DNA of 64,000 nucleotides, taken from assembly GCA_020310875.1 (NCBI GenBank), contig CM035433.1:104836758-104900757 (forward strand), written 5' to 3'. The DNA is from Ceratopteris richardii. Lineage: Eukaryota > Streptophyta > Polypodiopsida > Polypodiales > Pteridaceae. The notes under the pieces were generated by a model that did no database searches, had not been told where the DNA came from, and worked only from the letters and a program-made list of their open reading frames with translations. The translations under genes were made by a program, and so were the position numbers. This document shows, in pieces, positions 41,855 through 52,210 of this stretch; positions within the stretch are counted from its first letter, which is position 1, and each line of letters opens with the position of its first letter.

Positions 41855-44800
41855 ATGGCAGATCATGTCCAAATAGATAAACTGGACAGAGATAATTATC
41901 CTGCATGGGTAATGCGCATGGAAGCCTTACTTATGAGTAAGGACTTAATGACGTACGTGACCGGAGAAGAAAAGAAACCCACTTTCGAAGATGATAGTCA
42001 ACCAGAAAAAGAAGAACTAGACGCCCTAAAGCTATGGCAGAAGAAAGATGCAACGGCAAGAGCCTACATCTACAACACTGTGTCAGATCATCTACTACCG
42101 CACATTAGAGGTCTGGAGAAAGCGGAGGACATATGGAGCGCATTGGAAGATCACTTCCAAAATACTACGAAAGCTAGGAAGGCCAGCCTATGGTCCGAGT
42201 TCACAACGTTCAAAAAGAAGCCGAGTCAAAGCATCAGTGACTACGTCACTAAAATGAAGGATCTAGCAGATAGTCTTGGATCCATAAATGAAGAAGTCGA
42301 AGATCATAGATTGATAGCGCAAGTGCTCACAGGTTTGAGAGGAGATGAAAGGTGGAAACCTTTCGTACTATCAACTGAACTCTCCCTAAATCATTTTGTA
42401 CCAGAGTTAAATCAGTTGCTTGGTTTGATGCTCACATATGAGCAAGACCTGAAAGGAGACGTAGACAAAGGACATAGCTCAGCAATGTATATGAAGAACA
42501 AGAAGAAAGAAAAGGGTAAGTCAAAGGACGAAGAAGAGTCGAGTTCTCAGGCCTATTACGCAAGAGGTAAAGGCACTGGCAGAGGAAGAGCAAGAGGAAG
42601 AAGCCGCCAGAATACCACCAAGAAAGCTTGCTGGATTTGCGGACTAAGTAATCATCTGGCGCATAACTGTTGGCACAACCAACAAGGATCGAATCAAAAT
42701 CAAAACAACAATAGCAGAGGCAGTAGCGGAAGAAATCAGAGTAACTTCCAAAGAGGAAGACAAAGCCAAAGAGGAGGCTACGGTAGAGGTGGAGTAAGAA
42801 GTTGGGGACAGAGCCAATCCTACAACACCACCTACAACAACTACGCAAATGACACACAGAATGAGAGTCATACATCATTGATGATGAACTCAATCAGCAC
42901 ATCAGAAAATGAAGACCTAAAGGTATTTTACATTGACTCTGGCTGTTCTAATCATTTGTCAGGAAATATAGAACTAATGTCAGAACTAGAGAAAGGTAGT
43001 TCTAGTCACACTGTTCAAACAGGTGACAATACAAGACACAAAGTACAATCAATCGGAAAAGTGAAATGCAAGAGTGGAGCAGATTTGCTAACCAATGTTT
43101 TGTATGTTCCAACAATACCGAAAAATCTGATCAGTGTGGGACAGATAGTCGAAAAAGGTTTTCAAGTCAGATTTACAAACAAAGGAGTATTTGTAGAAGA
43201 TCCCAAGAACGGATATTATCAGATCGTTTCTGGTAAGAAAGAAGGCAGACTCTTTACCTTAAGAGTACAAGGGAACATTGGCCAAGTGCTGCTCACACAT
43301 GATGAAAAGGTAATTACAGAACTTGATCTCTGGCACAAGAGATTAGGTCATTTTCACGAAAAAGGAATCAAAGCTATGATAGCGAACCAGTCTGTACTGG
43401 GATTACCGAACGTACAGAACCAACATATGATTCACAAATGCGAAGCCTGTCAGATGGGAAAAGCCCACAGGTTACCTTTCCAGAAGAAAGGATTCAAACA
43501 TGATGGCGTGCTAGAACTCATACATACAGATGTATGGGGACCGACGAAAGAAGGATCAATCAGCGGATCAAGGTACTATGTTTTATTCATTGATGATGCA
43601 ACAAGGTGGATAACTCTTTATGTTCTAAAAGAGAAATCAGAAGTATTTGGAGCTTTCAGGCATTTTCATGCATATGCTGAAAGACTCACCGGACGAAAGC
43701 TTAAAAGACTGAGGTCTGATGGAGGGGGAGAATACTTCTCCCAAGAATTCAATGACTATCTTTGGAATGCAGGTATTAAGAGAGAAATAACCTGCAGGTA
43801 TACACCACAACAGAATGGTGTAGCAGAAAGGAGAAACCGAACTCTAGTCGAGTTCGCACGGGCTATGCTAAAAGAAAAGAATTGCCCAGATTATCTTTGG
43901 GCTGAAGCCGTAAATACAGCTACATACTTGGTAAACAGATTACCATGTACAGCCTTAGAAGGAATGACTCCGTATGAAGCCTGGTGGGGAAAGAAGCCAA
44001 CACTTGATCACTGCAAAGTGTTTGGATCAGTAGCGTATGCTTATGTACCGTCTCAACTCAGACATAAGCTTGAACCAAAAGCAGAGAAATATGTATTCGT
44101 CGGATATGATGAGAAACAGATGGGTTACAGGTTATGGAGCCCTCTAACCAAACATTTTACTGTTTCCAGGGATGTAACATTTGATGAACAGAAAAGCTGG
44201 TATGCAGATCAGAGTCATACAGCTGAAGAATTTGAAGAAGAGATAAAAAGAAGAGAGAAAGGAAAATCAATTGTTCAGGTAAACAAAGATGAAGAGGCAA
44301 GTACGTCCAGGACCGGAACAGGTATGAGGAACGAAGATGAAGACGGGTACTCAGACACACACGAAGAACATGAGCTAAGAAGGTCAAACAGAGTAAGAAG
44401 ACAACCGGAAAGATACTCGTATGATACATCATATATAACTCAACAAGATTATGCATATATGGTTAAAGAAGAGGAAGAGCCTCAAAGCTATGACGAAGCC
44501 AAAGGCAAGAAGCAATGGCAAGAAGCAATGAAAGAAGAATTCACCGCACTGGAAGAGAACAAGACATGGGAGCTTGTTCCTAAACCGAATGGTAAGAAAG
44601 TAATTGGAAGTAAATGGGTGTTCAAAATAAAGAAACTTGCAGATGGAAGGATAGCCAGACATAAGGCGAGACTGGTTATCAAGGGCTATGCTCAGACGCA
44701 TAGCATAGACTATGATGAGACGTTCAGTCCGGTGGCAAAGATGTCAACCATAAGAACAGTGATTGCTATAGCAGCATCAAAAGGATGGAAGCTAAGTCAG

Positions 44801-46072
44801 CTAGATATAAAGAATGCATTCCTGAATGGATATATATCAGATGAAGTATATATGGAACAACCGGAAGGGTTTATAAGTTCCAGATACCCAACCTTTGTTT
44901 GCAGGTTAAGAAAAGCTCTTTATGGACTGAAGCAAGCCCCAAGAGCTTGGAACTACAGACTCGTGAAGTATCTGAACGAACTTGGATACCAAAGTTCGAA
45001 GGCAGATGCAAGTCTACTCATCAAAAGAACAGAAGAAGGAATGATCTACATTTGTATCTATGTAGATGACATAATAATTACAGGAACCTCAGATGCAGGA
45101 ATCACAGAAGTAAAGAAACTGCTAGAAAAGGAATTCAAGATCAGTGACCTAGGAAAATTATCATACTTTCTAGGAATGGAAATCACATATACAGATCATG
45201 GTGTGTATGTCACACAAGAAAGGTATCTCCTGAACTTACTGAAGAAGTTCAACATGGAAAATTGCAGAGAAGCTTCAACACCGCTTGAAATAAACCATAA
45301 ACTCAGTAAATATAGTGGTACAGAGTTTAAAGATATGAAGAAATACCAATCGTTAGTAGGAAGCCTAATATATGCTACGCTGACAAGACCGGATCTTAGT
45401 TTTCCGGTGGGAGTTCTCTCACAGTTTATGCATTGTCCGACAGATCAACATTGGGTTGCAGGACAAAGAGTTCTCAGATATATCAAAAGAACTATAAAGG
45501 AAGGATTATATTATCCTTTTACGTCAGATATAAAGCTCAGAGCATATAGTGACTCAGATTGGGCAGGAAGTCAAGATGACCGAAGATCAACGCACGGGTA
45601 TATGATATACCTAGGAGATAAGCTGGTAAGCTGGTGTTCGAAGAAACAACACACAGTAGCCTTATCATCAACAGAAGCAGAATACAAAGGACTGGTAGAA
45701 GCAGCAAAAGAAGTAATATGGATGCAGACGTTACTTAAAAGCATGGGTATAGATCAAAGTATGCCGATCATACATGGAGATAATATGAGCTCGCTGTATC
45801 TTGCAGCGAATCCTGTGTTTCATGCGAGAACAAAACACATAGAGATTCAGTACCATTTCCTAAGGGAAAAAGTAATGGAGAAAGAGATAGAAATAGTCTA
45901 CACTCCTACGAAAGATCAGATTGCAGATATTCTGACAAAGAGCTTGGATGGAACAAAAACAAACAGATTCAAAGAAATGGCAGGAATAAAAGAAAGAAAA
46001 ATATATGAAAGACCGGAAGAGGTCAAATTAGTGATTGAGGGGGAGCTGTTAAGGAAACACTCACGAATTTGA
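41855..46072 (+). CDS. Copia F Gag-Pol polyprotein, intact
   Basis: 1405 codons from ATG at 41855; an in-frame TTG at 41825 lies in the duplicated primer site and is an unlikely start. Gag comes first (IDKLDRDNYPAWVMRMEALL), with zinc knuckle CWICGLSNHLAHNC at residues 259-272. Protease: DSG at 361-363. Integrase: HHCC module LWHKRLGHF..CEACQMGK, then D559, D622 and E658, with 35 residues between the last two (D,D35E). RT: YVDD at 1069-1072. RNase H: DSDWAG from 1233, TEAE near 1274, D1309. The order protease-integrase-RT-RNase H is that of Copia. Expression from one frame means that Gag excess, if any, must come from splicing or protein turnover. The stop lies 26 bases inside the 3' LTR. No damage seen. 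Confidence 0.97.
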   Translation: MADHVQIDKLDRDNYPAWVMRMEALLMSKDLMTYVTGEEKKPTFEDDSQPEKEELDALKLWQKKDATARAYIYNTVSDHLLPHIRGLEKAEDIWSALEDHFQNTTKARKASLWSEFTTFKKKPSQSISDYVTKMKDLADSLGSINEEVEDHRLIAQVLTGLRGDERWKPFVLSTELSLNHFVPELNQLLGLMLTYEQDLKGDVDKGHSSAMYMKNKKKEKGKSKDEEESSSQAYYARGKGTGRGRARGRSRQNTTKKACWICGLSNHLAHNCWHNQQGSNQNQNNNSRGSSGRNQSNFQRGRQSQRGGYGRGGVRSWGQSQSYNTTYNNYANDTQNESHTSLMMNSISTSENEDLKVFYIDSGCSNHLSGNIELMSELEKGSSSHTVQTGDNTRHKVQSIGKVKCKSGADLLTNVLYVPTIPKNLISVGQIVEKGFQVRFTNKGVFVEDPKNGYYQIVSGKKEGRLFTLRVQGNIGQVLLTHDEKVITELDLWHKRLGHFHEKGIKAMIANQSVLGLPNVQNQHMIHKCEACQMGKAHRLPFQKKGFKHDGVLELIHTDVWGPTKEGSISGSRYYVLFIDDATRWITLYVLKEKSEVFGAFRHFHAYAERLTGRKLKRLRSDGGGEYFSQEFNDYLWNAGIKREITCRYTPQQNGVAERRNRTLVEFARAMLKEKNCPDYLWAEAVNTATYLVNRLPCTALEGMTPYEAWWGKKPTLDHCKVFGSVAYAYVPSQLRHKLEPKAEKYVFVGYDEKQMGYRLWSPLTKHFTVSRDVTFDEQKSWYADQSHTAEEFEEEIKRREKGKSIVQVNKDEEASTSRTGTGMRNEDEDGYSDTHEEHELRRSNRVRRQPERYSYDTSYITQQDYAYMVKEEEEPQSYDEAKGKKQWQEAMKEEFTALEENKTWELVPKPNGKKVIGSKWVFKIKKLADGRIARHKARLVIKGYAQTHSIDYDETFSPVAKMSTIRTVIAIAASKGWKLSQLDIKNAFLNGYISDEVYMEQPEGFISSRYPTFVCRLRKALYGLKQAPRAWNYRLVKYLNELGYQSSKADASLLIKRTEEGMIYICIYVDDIIITGTSDAGITEVKKLLEKEFKISDLGKLSYFLGMEITYTDHGVYVTQERYLLNLLKKFNMENCREASTPLEINHKLSKYSGTEFKDMKKYQSLVGSLIYATLTRPDLSFPVGVLSQFMHCPTDQHWVAGQRVLRYIKRTIKEGLYYPFTSDIKLRAYSDSDWAGSQDDRRSTHGYMIYLGDKLVSWCSKKQHTVALSSTEAEYKGLVEAAKEVIWMQTLLKSMGIDQSMPIIHGDNMSSLYLAANPVFHARTKHIEIQYHFLREKVMEKEIEIVYTPTKDQIADILTKSLDGTKTNRFKEMAGIKERKIYERPEEVKLVIEGELLRKHSRI
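46034..46046 (+). promoter_or_regulatory. Polypurine tract of Copia F
   Basis: ATTGAGGGGGAGC directly before the 3' LTR (TGTTAAGG at 46047), the primer for plus-strand DNA. It is translated as part of gag-pol (..VIEGELL). Confidence 0.88.
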
Positions 46073-47330
46073 CACAACAAACAAGAGAGAAACGGAATCT
46101 TCCAGAAAATCAGTGCACAGGTGTACAGTATGCGAAGTTAGTGCGCGGTGTCCGCATAACAGAGCAATTAACCGCGGCGGGCGCGTAAGGCGCGCATAAC
46201 GCGAATTGAAGAATGACAGAGCAAAGGAGCGCCAAAGAAAGTGTATATATATACAGCAAGATTTGAAGAACAGTGTGCGCGGGTGTGTGTGCGTGTATGC
46301 GAGTAACGCTGATACACAGAGGAGAATGAGAGACTGAGGGAAGACGCCATAGATCGCGTATGAGTGAAGAGAGATTTAGAAGTTCTCAGAAGACGCCATA
46401 GATCGCGTATGTACAGATGAATAACACAAGCCTGAAGTGTCGGGTCTTTTCATCTGAAGAGAGATGGTAATAAGGAACTACTCACTGTAGGAGAGTTCTG
46501 TAACTTGAGCAAGAAGAGGCCAAGCTTACTTGTACACATCTTCTCTAATCTAAAACACATGTTCATGTGGATGTCTGCGTGCAATCTTTACTTGTGAAGA
46601 ATCTGAAGTTATTTCGTGTTACGGTAGGAAGCTTAGTTTATCGTTTGCTGTCACGACTCGTTACTAAACGTGCTCCAGTACTTTCTCTGTAAACGCATGT
46701 TTCGGTGAATAACAGTTTACGCAGTAAACATATTTCAGTAAATTTTCTGTCAGTTACAGTTTCTCAGAAATCAGGACTTTTTCGGTAAATCAACGAAGTA
46801 TAACTCGTAGCAGAGGTTGAAGTTTTGTATGAGAGATAGCTCATCTTGTAGCTAGACGTCTCTACTTTAAGCTGGTCACAGTTTCCGGTGGAGTGAAGAT
46901 GTACACATAGTACAAAAGTTAACCGGAAAGTAGCAGTTCAGAACTGTGAAGTTTCCAGAAGGAAGTTCATTCGGTGAAGGAAGCTCACACACTACTTCCT
47001 TACTTCACATAAGTTCATCTGAAGCAATTACGAACAGAATTAAGTTCATTTCGGTGAAGTTCCGGCACAACTACGGTGTCAGTCCAGTAACAGTCTGGTG
47101 AAGTTCCGGTGGAACTTGTGTCGCAGGATAACGCAGTTAAAACGACGTTAATTAGGCTGAGCTACTGTTGATTACAGAAGTGTTCTGAATCACTCTAGTT
47201 TAGCATTCTATTGCGGTGGCGCGGCAATTTCCGCAGGCCTGACAGAGTTCACGCCTTGTCGCGAAATCCACCTTCAGGGCGAAAGTATTTCCGCAACAGT
47301 AGGCGTTAGAGCTGAAGCTTTCCCCCAACA
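46047..47330 (+). repeat. 3' LTR of Copia F
   Basis: 1284 bp, no difference from 40509-41792 found by eye, offset exactly 5538 bp throughout. It is followed by CCAGG. Confidence 0.96.
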
Positions 47331-48295
47331 CCAGGGAATAAAGAGATGAAAATTATTGGAAACGAGTGGGTATGTACGGTAAAGAATCATTTACATGGTA
47401 GTATAAATCAAGGCATGTATCGAGACTTGGGAATGATTTCAAGGTTAAAGACCTTGCAGATCTAAGATATTTTCTAGTTATTGATGATTCATATACAAAG
47501 GTAATGGTATCTGGTTCATGCAAAGGAAATACATATTGGATGAACTCAAGATGTATGCACTTAAAGGTTGCAAACCATTGAGAAATCCAATGGAAGTCAA
47601 TACAAAATTGACTTCAATGGAATGAAGGTGAGGACGCATACACATATCACAAGGCCTAATAAAGCATATAGAGTTGGTGTATTATCCCACTTCATGCAGA
47701 CTAGTAGGGTTTCTCATTTACATGCATGTAAGAGAGTAATTAGATATATCAAAGGTACTTTGAATGAAGGTCTTGTCTATCCTTTGGAAGATGAATTGTA
47801 GGTGAAAGCATATATGAATATTGGTTGGGCAAGATCCAAAGAAGATAGGATGAGTACAAGTGGATATGTAGTGATGTAAGGAAAGTTCATTTCATGGATG
47901 CAAAAGAAGTAACATATAGTTAGCCTATCTTCGCCAAAAGCTAAGTACAGAGCATTAGCACAAGTTACATGTGAGCTCATACGGCTCAAGAACATTATGG
48001 TTGGATTAAATTTGTAGGTAAAACAATTTCCAATCATGCGTGAGAACATGGGTCATGTGTACCTATCTAGTGATCCTATGTTCAATGCTAGTAGCAAACA
48101 TATAGAAGTACATTATCATTACAATAGAGAGAAGTTGTTGGCTAAGGAGGTACAAATCCAACACATAAGCACCAAAGATCAATGTGCAGATATGTGCACC
48201 AAAGCATTAGACTTAACCAACCTAACAATGTTCAAAAGAGGCATTGGAGTGATGAAGTTAGGATGCAAACTTCAATGTTGAAGCTTGAGGGGAAG
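47331..48295 (+). pseudogene. Copia E copy 3, right part (RT end and RNase H)
   Basis: Resumes after F with PGNKEMKIIGNEWVCTVKNHLHG. RT is shortened, as in copy 1. RNase H: AYRVGVLSHFMQTSRVSHLHACKRVIRYIKGTLNEGLVYPLEDEL, a stop, KEDRMSTSGYVVM, then GHVYLSSDPMFNASSKHIEVHYHYNREKLLAKEVQIQHISTKDQCADMCTKAL. The purine tract CTTGAGGGGAAG ends at 48295. Stops and frame changes occur throughout. Confidence 0.82.
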
Positions 48296-48610
48296 TGTTG
48301 AAAATGAAGGTTGGACCTTAGTAGCATATGAACCATCTGAATTGATGAAACTTGGATCATTATGAAGCAAGGAGCCAACCACGAGTATTTGTGCATTCAA
48401 TTTCAATTTGAGCGAAAAGAGCATCCTATAATTTAGGGAATCTTTTCCAAGTCATATGATTGATGTACATTGAATTGATTTGATCACGTGTTTGTTATCA
48501 CTTTGGGTTTTGAATATGCTAGTAGGCCACTTCCTAAACAAACCATCTACTTGTTTGAGTATCTTCTTCATACTTTGAGTAGCCGACGGACATAGCTCAC
48601 ACACTATTTT
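48296..48610 (+). repeat. 3' LTR of Copia E, copy 3 (partial)
   Basis: It starts TGTTGAAAATG after the purine tract and is colinear with 35191-35500. Similarity between the two ends at about 48610 and 35505 (CACACACTATTTT). The true LTR end is not identified. Confidence 0.7.
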
Positions 48611-49065
48611 CTTTATGAAAGAGCTAGTTAGCTCTATGTTTTGAGCGAAATTCCCTAATGATATGGTATCTATTCTTGCAATCTTTGGCTTGTTGGAACG
48701 CTACTATAGTCATCTAAATTTGGGTCAAAGCTTAATTCTAAGCTATGAATATTATGCAAGAAATCAAGTGTAGAGTGAACAGTGGTCTCTGTGTGCATGT
48801 GTAGTGAATGCAGTGCATAGCCTATCTTGGAGGTCTTGATTTTGAGAGTAGAAGAACGTACTTTGAGTGGGATGAGTTACGTTAGAAAGGTCATGTGGTC
48901 TAGTTTGAGTGACTGAAGGCTATTGGGGTATGTCCAAAGGAAGTGAAGGAACCATTGATTTGTGTGAATAGAGGTATCTGCGAGCATACATGTGAGGCCG
49001 TTCATGCTTCAAATTCCATAGGGAAGGTGTATATTTTTTTATGAAGTAACACAAGATAAGTACTC
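48611..49065. other. Unassigned spacer, possibly inside a CACTA element
   Basis: No protein block or repeat partner in the window. It may be the interior of the CACTA-type element whose right end is at 49183, but no left terminus CACTA was found. Confidence 0.35.
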
Positions 49066-49183
49066 CATACCGACGGTCACTTGACCGTCGGTATCTCTAA
49101 GTGACATTTTCCAACACCCATACCGATGTCGAGTGTGACCGTCGGTACATGTAGCATCGGTATGCCCCTCATATGTTGTAGTG
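49066..49183 (-). mobile_element. Terminus of a CACTA-superfamily DNA transposon
   Basis: Read on the minus strand, the end is CACTACAACATATG (from 49183), the standard CACTA terminus. Just inside are subterminal repeats: GACGGTCACACTCGAC.. at about 49147 and a perfect palindrome of TACCGACGGTCA and its complement at 49068-49093. CACTA elements carry such short inverted subterminal repeats as transposase binding sites. Only one end is visible and there is no transposase. Confidence 0.65.
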
Positions 49184-49659
49184 TGTGAAATCAGATATGG
49201 TTTGGTCACTCGTCTATAGGACCAAAGATCTCAATAGTAGACTCAAGCATAAGTTCATGTGCTGTAATATTCAAGTGATTCACTTAGCCTAGTGGTTAAG
49301 TCTTGTGGTTGTGAAGGAGGAGGTCTTGGGTTCAATCCCCATGGGGAGCATGGGGAGAGAGTTTTACCTAAGAAGCTCTAGAGCCTTCTAATTCAAGTTA
49401 AGGTGAGTTAACTTGAGTCTTGAGAGACTTAAGTTGAGTGGCAAGTACAACTACCACTAGTGGACTCTAGTGCAAGGTACTAAAGCAGTAGTCGAGATCA
49501 CTCCAACCACTAGTAGACTCTAGTGGAAGATATGAAAGGAGTGGAGGAGATTGCACATGCACTTGTGGACTCTAGTTACATTTGTGGTCCTCGTTGATTC
49601 AAGCAGCTATATATATAGGCATAAGGTTGGGAAAAGAGTCATCTCTCTAGCATGTGGTG
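49184..49659 (+). repeat. Gypsy-like LTR or SINE with tRNA-like boxes, copy 2
   Basis: Colinear with about 34175-34664. A box at 49285-49295 and B box at 49329-49339 are unchanged from copy 1 (TAGCCTAGTGG and GGTTCAATCCC). The left side is cut by the CACTA terminus. The right side joins an E RNase H stub (49660-49755, AYIDIG-like). Confidence 0.5.
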
Positions 49660-49983
49660 GTCATATTCTTTAGGTTTTTGCATCTATCCTTTCGAAGATG
49701 ATTTTTAAGTGAAAGCATATATAGATATTGGTTAGGCAGGATTATGGGGACTCATTAGTGGTTTAGGTAGTGATGTGTGTGAACACTCTAGGACCGCCGG
49801 GGCACTTTTTTTTCTCTTTAGGAGGTTTTTTTCCCCCAGCTTGTATATACGCCTATTGCCCTAATGGGCTACTGATCTTTGTACATTCTCTAGTAATACA
49901 TTCAGTCTTGTGTGTTGTGCTCCAAGCTTCTTCTTCTTCCTTGTGCTGTTCGCTTGCTTCCGCAGACGTCTAACTCCAACAAT

Positions 49984-49995
49984 TGGTATCAGAGC
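49984..49995 (+). promoter_or_regulatory. Primer binding site of plus-strand Copia C
   Basis: TGGTATCAGAGC two bases after the LTR end (..CCAACA at 49981); exact tRNA-Met complement. Confidence 0.88.
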
Positions 49996-50336
49996 AGGTC
50001 GTCGCTTCATCTAGGGCGCCGTCGACACTCCTCCGTTTGCAGTCTCAGATTCGCATGAAATTTGGTGAGCATACTCAGGGTGTTTCAGAGATCAAAACAG
50101 CTTTGCTATGTGGTGTCGAAATCGCGATCTGAGCTCGTTTCGGCCTCCGAACACACTATCATAGCGCTTGTGCAGGCTATTTTGTCTTTTTGTGCCAAAG
50201 ATATATACCAGTTTTTGTTCGCCAGTTTAAGTGTCTCGAAGTCTGCTACAGGTCTAGCAGAACTCATCTAGGCAATTCTGTTCAGCTTTTTGAGATACAG
50301 TCAATTTTTTGCATCAAGGTATTTTAGACACTGGCC

Positions 50337-51077
50337 ATGGCTGAAAGGAGTGATGTATTCCGTATTCCTCATATTCGCTCTTGCAAAACAGCTAGGGATG
50401 CTTGGGATACACTTACCACATTGTACAAAGCTAGGAATGAGGCTCGTGTTGCTTACCTCCGAAAACAGTTGGAGAGTGAGCACATGAATGAAGGTGATTC
50501 TATGGACAGTTTCCTAACGAAGATCAAAGATTTGAAGGAACAATTGATTTCTGTTGATGAGGTTATACGAGATAGCTCACTTGTGCAGATTGTTCTGAAT
50601 GGTCTTCCTTATTCATATCAGAGTTTTGCTTCTACTCTTTGGTTGATGATGAAAGGCAATCCGAATGCCTTATCATTTGAGGAGTTAGTCTCTGTTCTGT
50701 TGCAGGAAGATCAGTCCAGGCAGAACAGGTCCATTATGCGTGTTGCAGATCAAGCTTTCCTAGCTAGTCAGAAGGGCAAAGGAAAATGGAGCTCTTCTAC
50801 TAGTAAGGAGAAATTTGCAAATGCTGCACATTCGAAGAACCAGGATAAAGATGAGAAGAAATCAGAAAAGCAAAAATTGTTTTGCAAGTACTGTAAAGGG
50901 AATGATCATATCATAAAGAACTGTCCAAAACTGGCTGCAAAAGAGGCAAAGAAAAAGGAGGCTGGAATGGTTGTTGCAGAAGCCTCTACACCAAAAACAG
51001 AGTCTGCTAATCTTGTGCAGGAAGAAGAATGGGCGTTTACTACTGTTTGCAGTTTTGACCCATCTTCTCATGAGTAG
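50337..51077 (+). pseudogene. Copia C gag with internal deletion, up to protease
   Basis: A 246-codon frame from ATG at 50337. The first residues MAERSDVFR jump to IPHIRSCKTARDAWDTLTTLYKARNEARVAYL, so about 300 bases of the N-terminal Gag domain present at 28120-28430 are lost in frame. The rest is good: VLNGLPYSYQSFASTLW, EELVSVLLQEDQSRQN, and zinc knuckle CKYCKGNDHIIKNC at 50884-50925. It ends at a TAG just before the protease block WYFDSGATKHITSQ, which still has DSG. Confidence 0.87.
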
Positions 51078-51334
51078 TGCATGTCTGCAATGGACTCAGA
51101 TGTTTGGTACTTTGACAGTGGGGCGACCAAACATATTACTTCGCAGCACAGTTTCTTCTCTTCACTTGAGCCTGCCCCTATAGGGAATACTGTCACATGC
51201 GCCAACAACTCCTGGGAGTTGGTAAGATCATTCTGACTACTGCTGATGGTAGTTCTTTCACCTTGTCAGATGCTTTATTTGTGCCAGGGGTCAAGAAGAA
51301 TCTGTTATGAGTTTTTGCATTAGCCAAGATCGGC

Positions 51335-52165
51335 TTGGTTGTGAAATTTGTTGATGACAGATGTACAGTTCATAATCTGTCAAATGGTGATGTTATTATT
51401 GCTTCTGGCATTTTATGTCTTGGGCTGTATAAGCTCATAGACTATGAAAGATTTGTGAATGATTCGGCATGTGCAGTTCATGATTCTCAAGCTATGTCAG
51501 ATGCAAAGCTTTGGCATGCACGCTTTGGTCATCTCAATTTTGCTAGTTTGCTATGCCTACAGAAATCTGATGTGGTGTCTTCTTTGCCCAAGCTTGAGGC
51601 ACCTCAAAAACATGTATGTGAAGGCTGTATTTTGGGCAAAATGCAGCGTTCCTCTTTTCCAAAAGATGGTTCAGTTCGGGCTACGCAGAAATTGCAGCTT
51701 GTACATAGTGATGTCTGTGGTCCTATGCAGACACCTTCTTTTGGAAACTATCTTCACTTCGTGACTTTCATTGATGATTTTTCCAGGCATGCATGGGTAT
51801 ATCCATTGAAGGAAAAGTTCGAAGTGTTTTTGTGCTTCAAACAGTTTTTGGTTTTGGTTGAAAATATGTCAGCATGTAAAATGGGCACCCTCCATTCTGA
51901 TCGAGGGGGGGAATATATGTCTTCTGATTTTAATGCATTTCTGGTTGAACATGGGATAAAACACCAATGTACAGTGCCATATACACCTCAACAGAATGGA
52001 GTTGCTGAACGAAAGAACAGGTCACTCATGGAGATGGCGAGGTGTATGGTCAAGAGTCAGGCTTTACCACATAGTTTCTGGCTTGAGGCTATCATGTGTG
52101 CAGCATATGTACTTAACAGGTGTCCCACTAAAGCGCTGCAGTCTATCACTCCATATGAGGCTTGA
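51335..52165 (+). pseudogene. Copia C integrase
   Basis: A 276-codon frame: LWHARFGHLNFASLLCLQKS..HVCEGCILGKMQRSSF (HHCC), LVHSDVCGPMQTPSFGNYLHF (first Asp), DFSRHAWVYPLKEKFEVF, LHSDRGGEYMSSDF (second Asp), YTPQQNGVAERKNRSLMEMARCMV (Glu), LPHSFWLEAIMCAAYVLNRCPTKAL. All catalytic residues are present. A TGA at 52163, where TGG (Trp) is expected, cuts the C-terminal region. Confidence 0.88.
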
Positions 52166-52210
52166 CATGACCGCAAGCCATCTGTTGCTCATCTGCGTGT
52201 TTTTGGTTGT

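Larger units (their letters stand above)
40509..47330 (+). mobile_element. Intact Copia F retrotransposon
   Basis: 6822 bp with LTRs of exactly 1284 bp at both ends, a primer site, one uninterrupted gag-pol frame, a purine tract and a 5-bp target duplication. I compared the LTRs by eye over long stretches at both ends and in the middle and found no difference, which points to a very recent insertion. All catalytic motifs are present, so it may be able to move. Its base composition is richer in G+C and CpG than the AT-rich old copies around it. It sits inside RT of a dead E copy. Confidence 0.97.

Noticed and set aside
42432..42893. A 153-codon minus-strand frame rich in Cys and Ser.
   Set aside because: It is the shadow of the intact F gag zinc-knuckle and Arg/Asn-rich region on the other strand.
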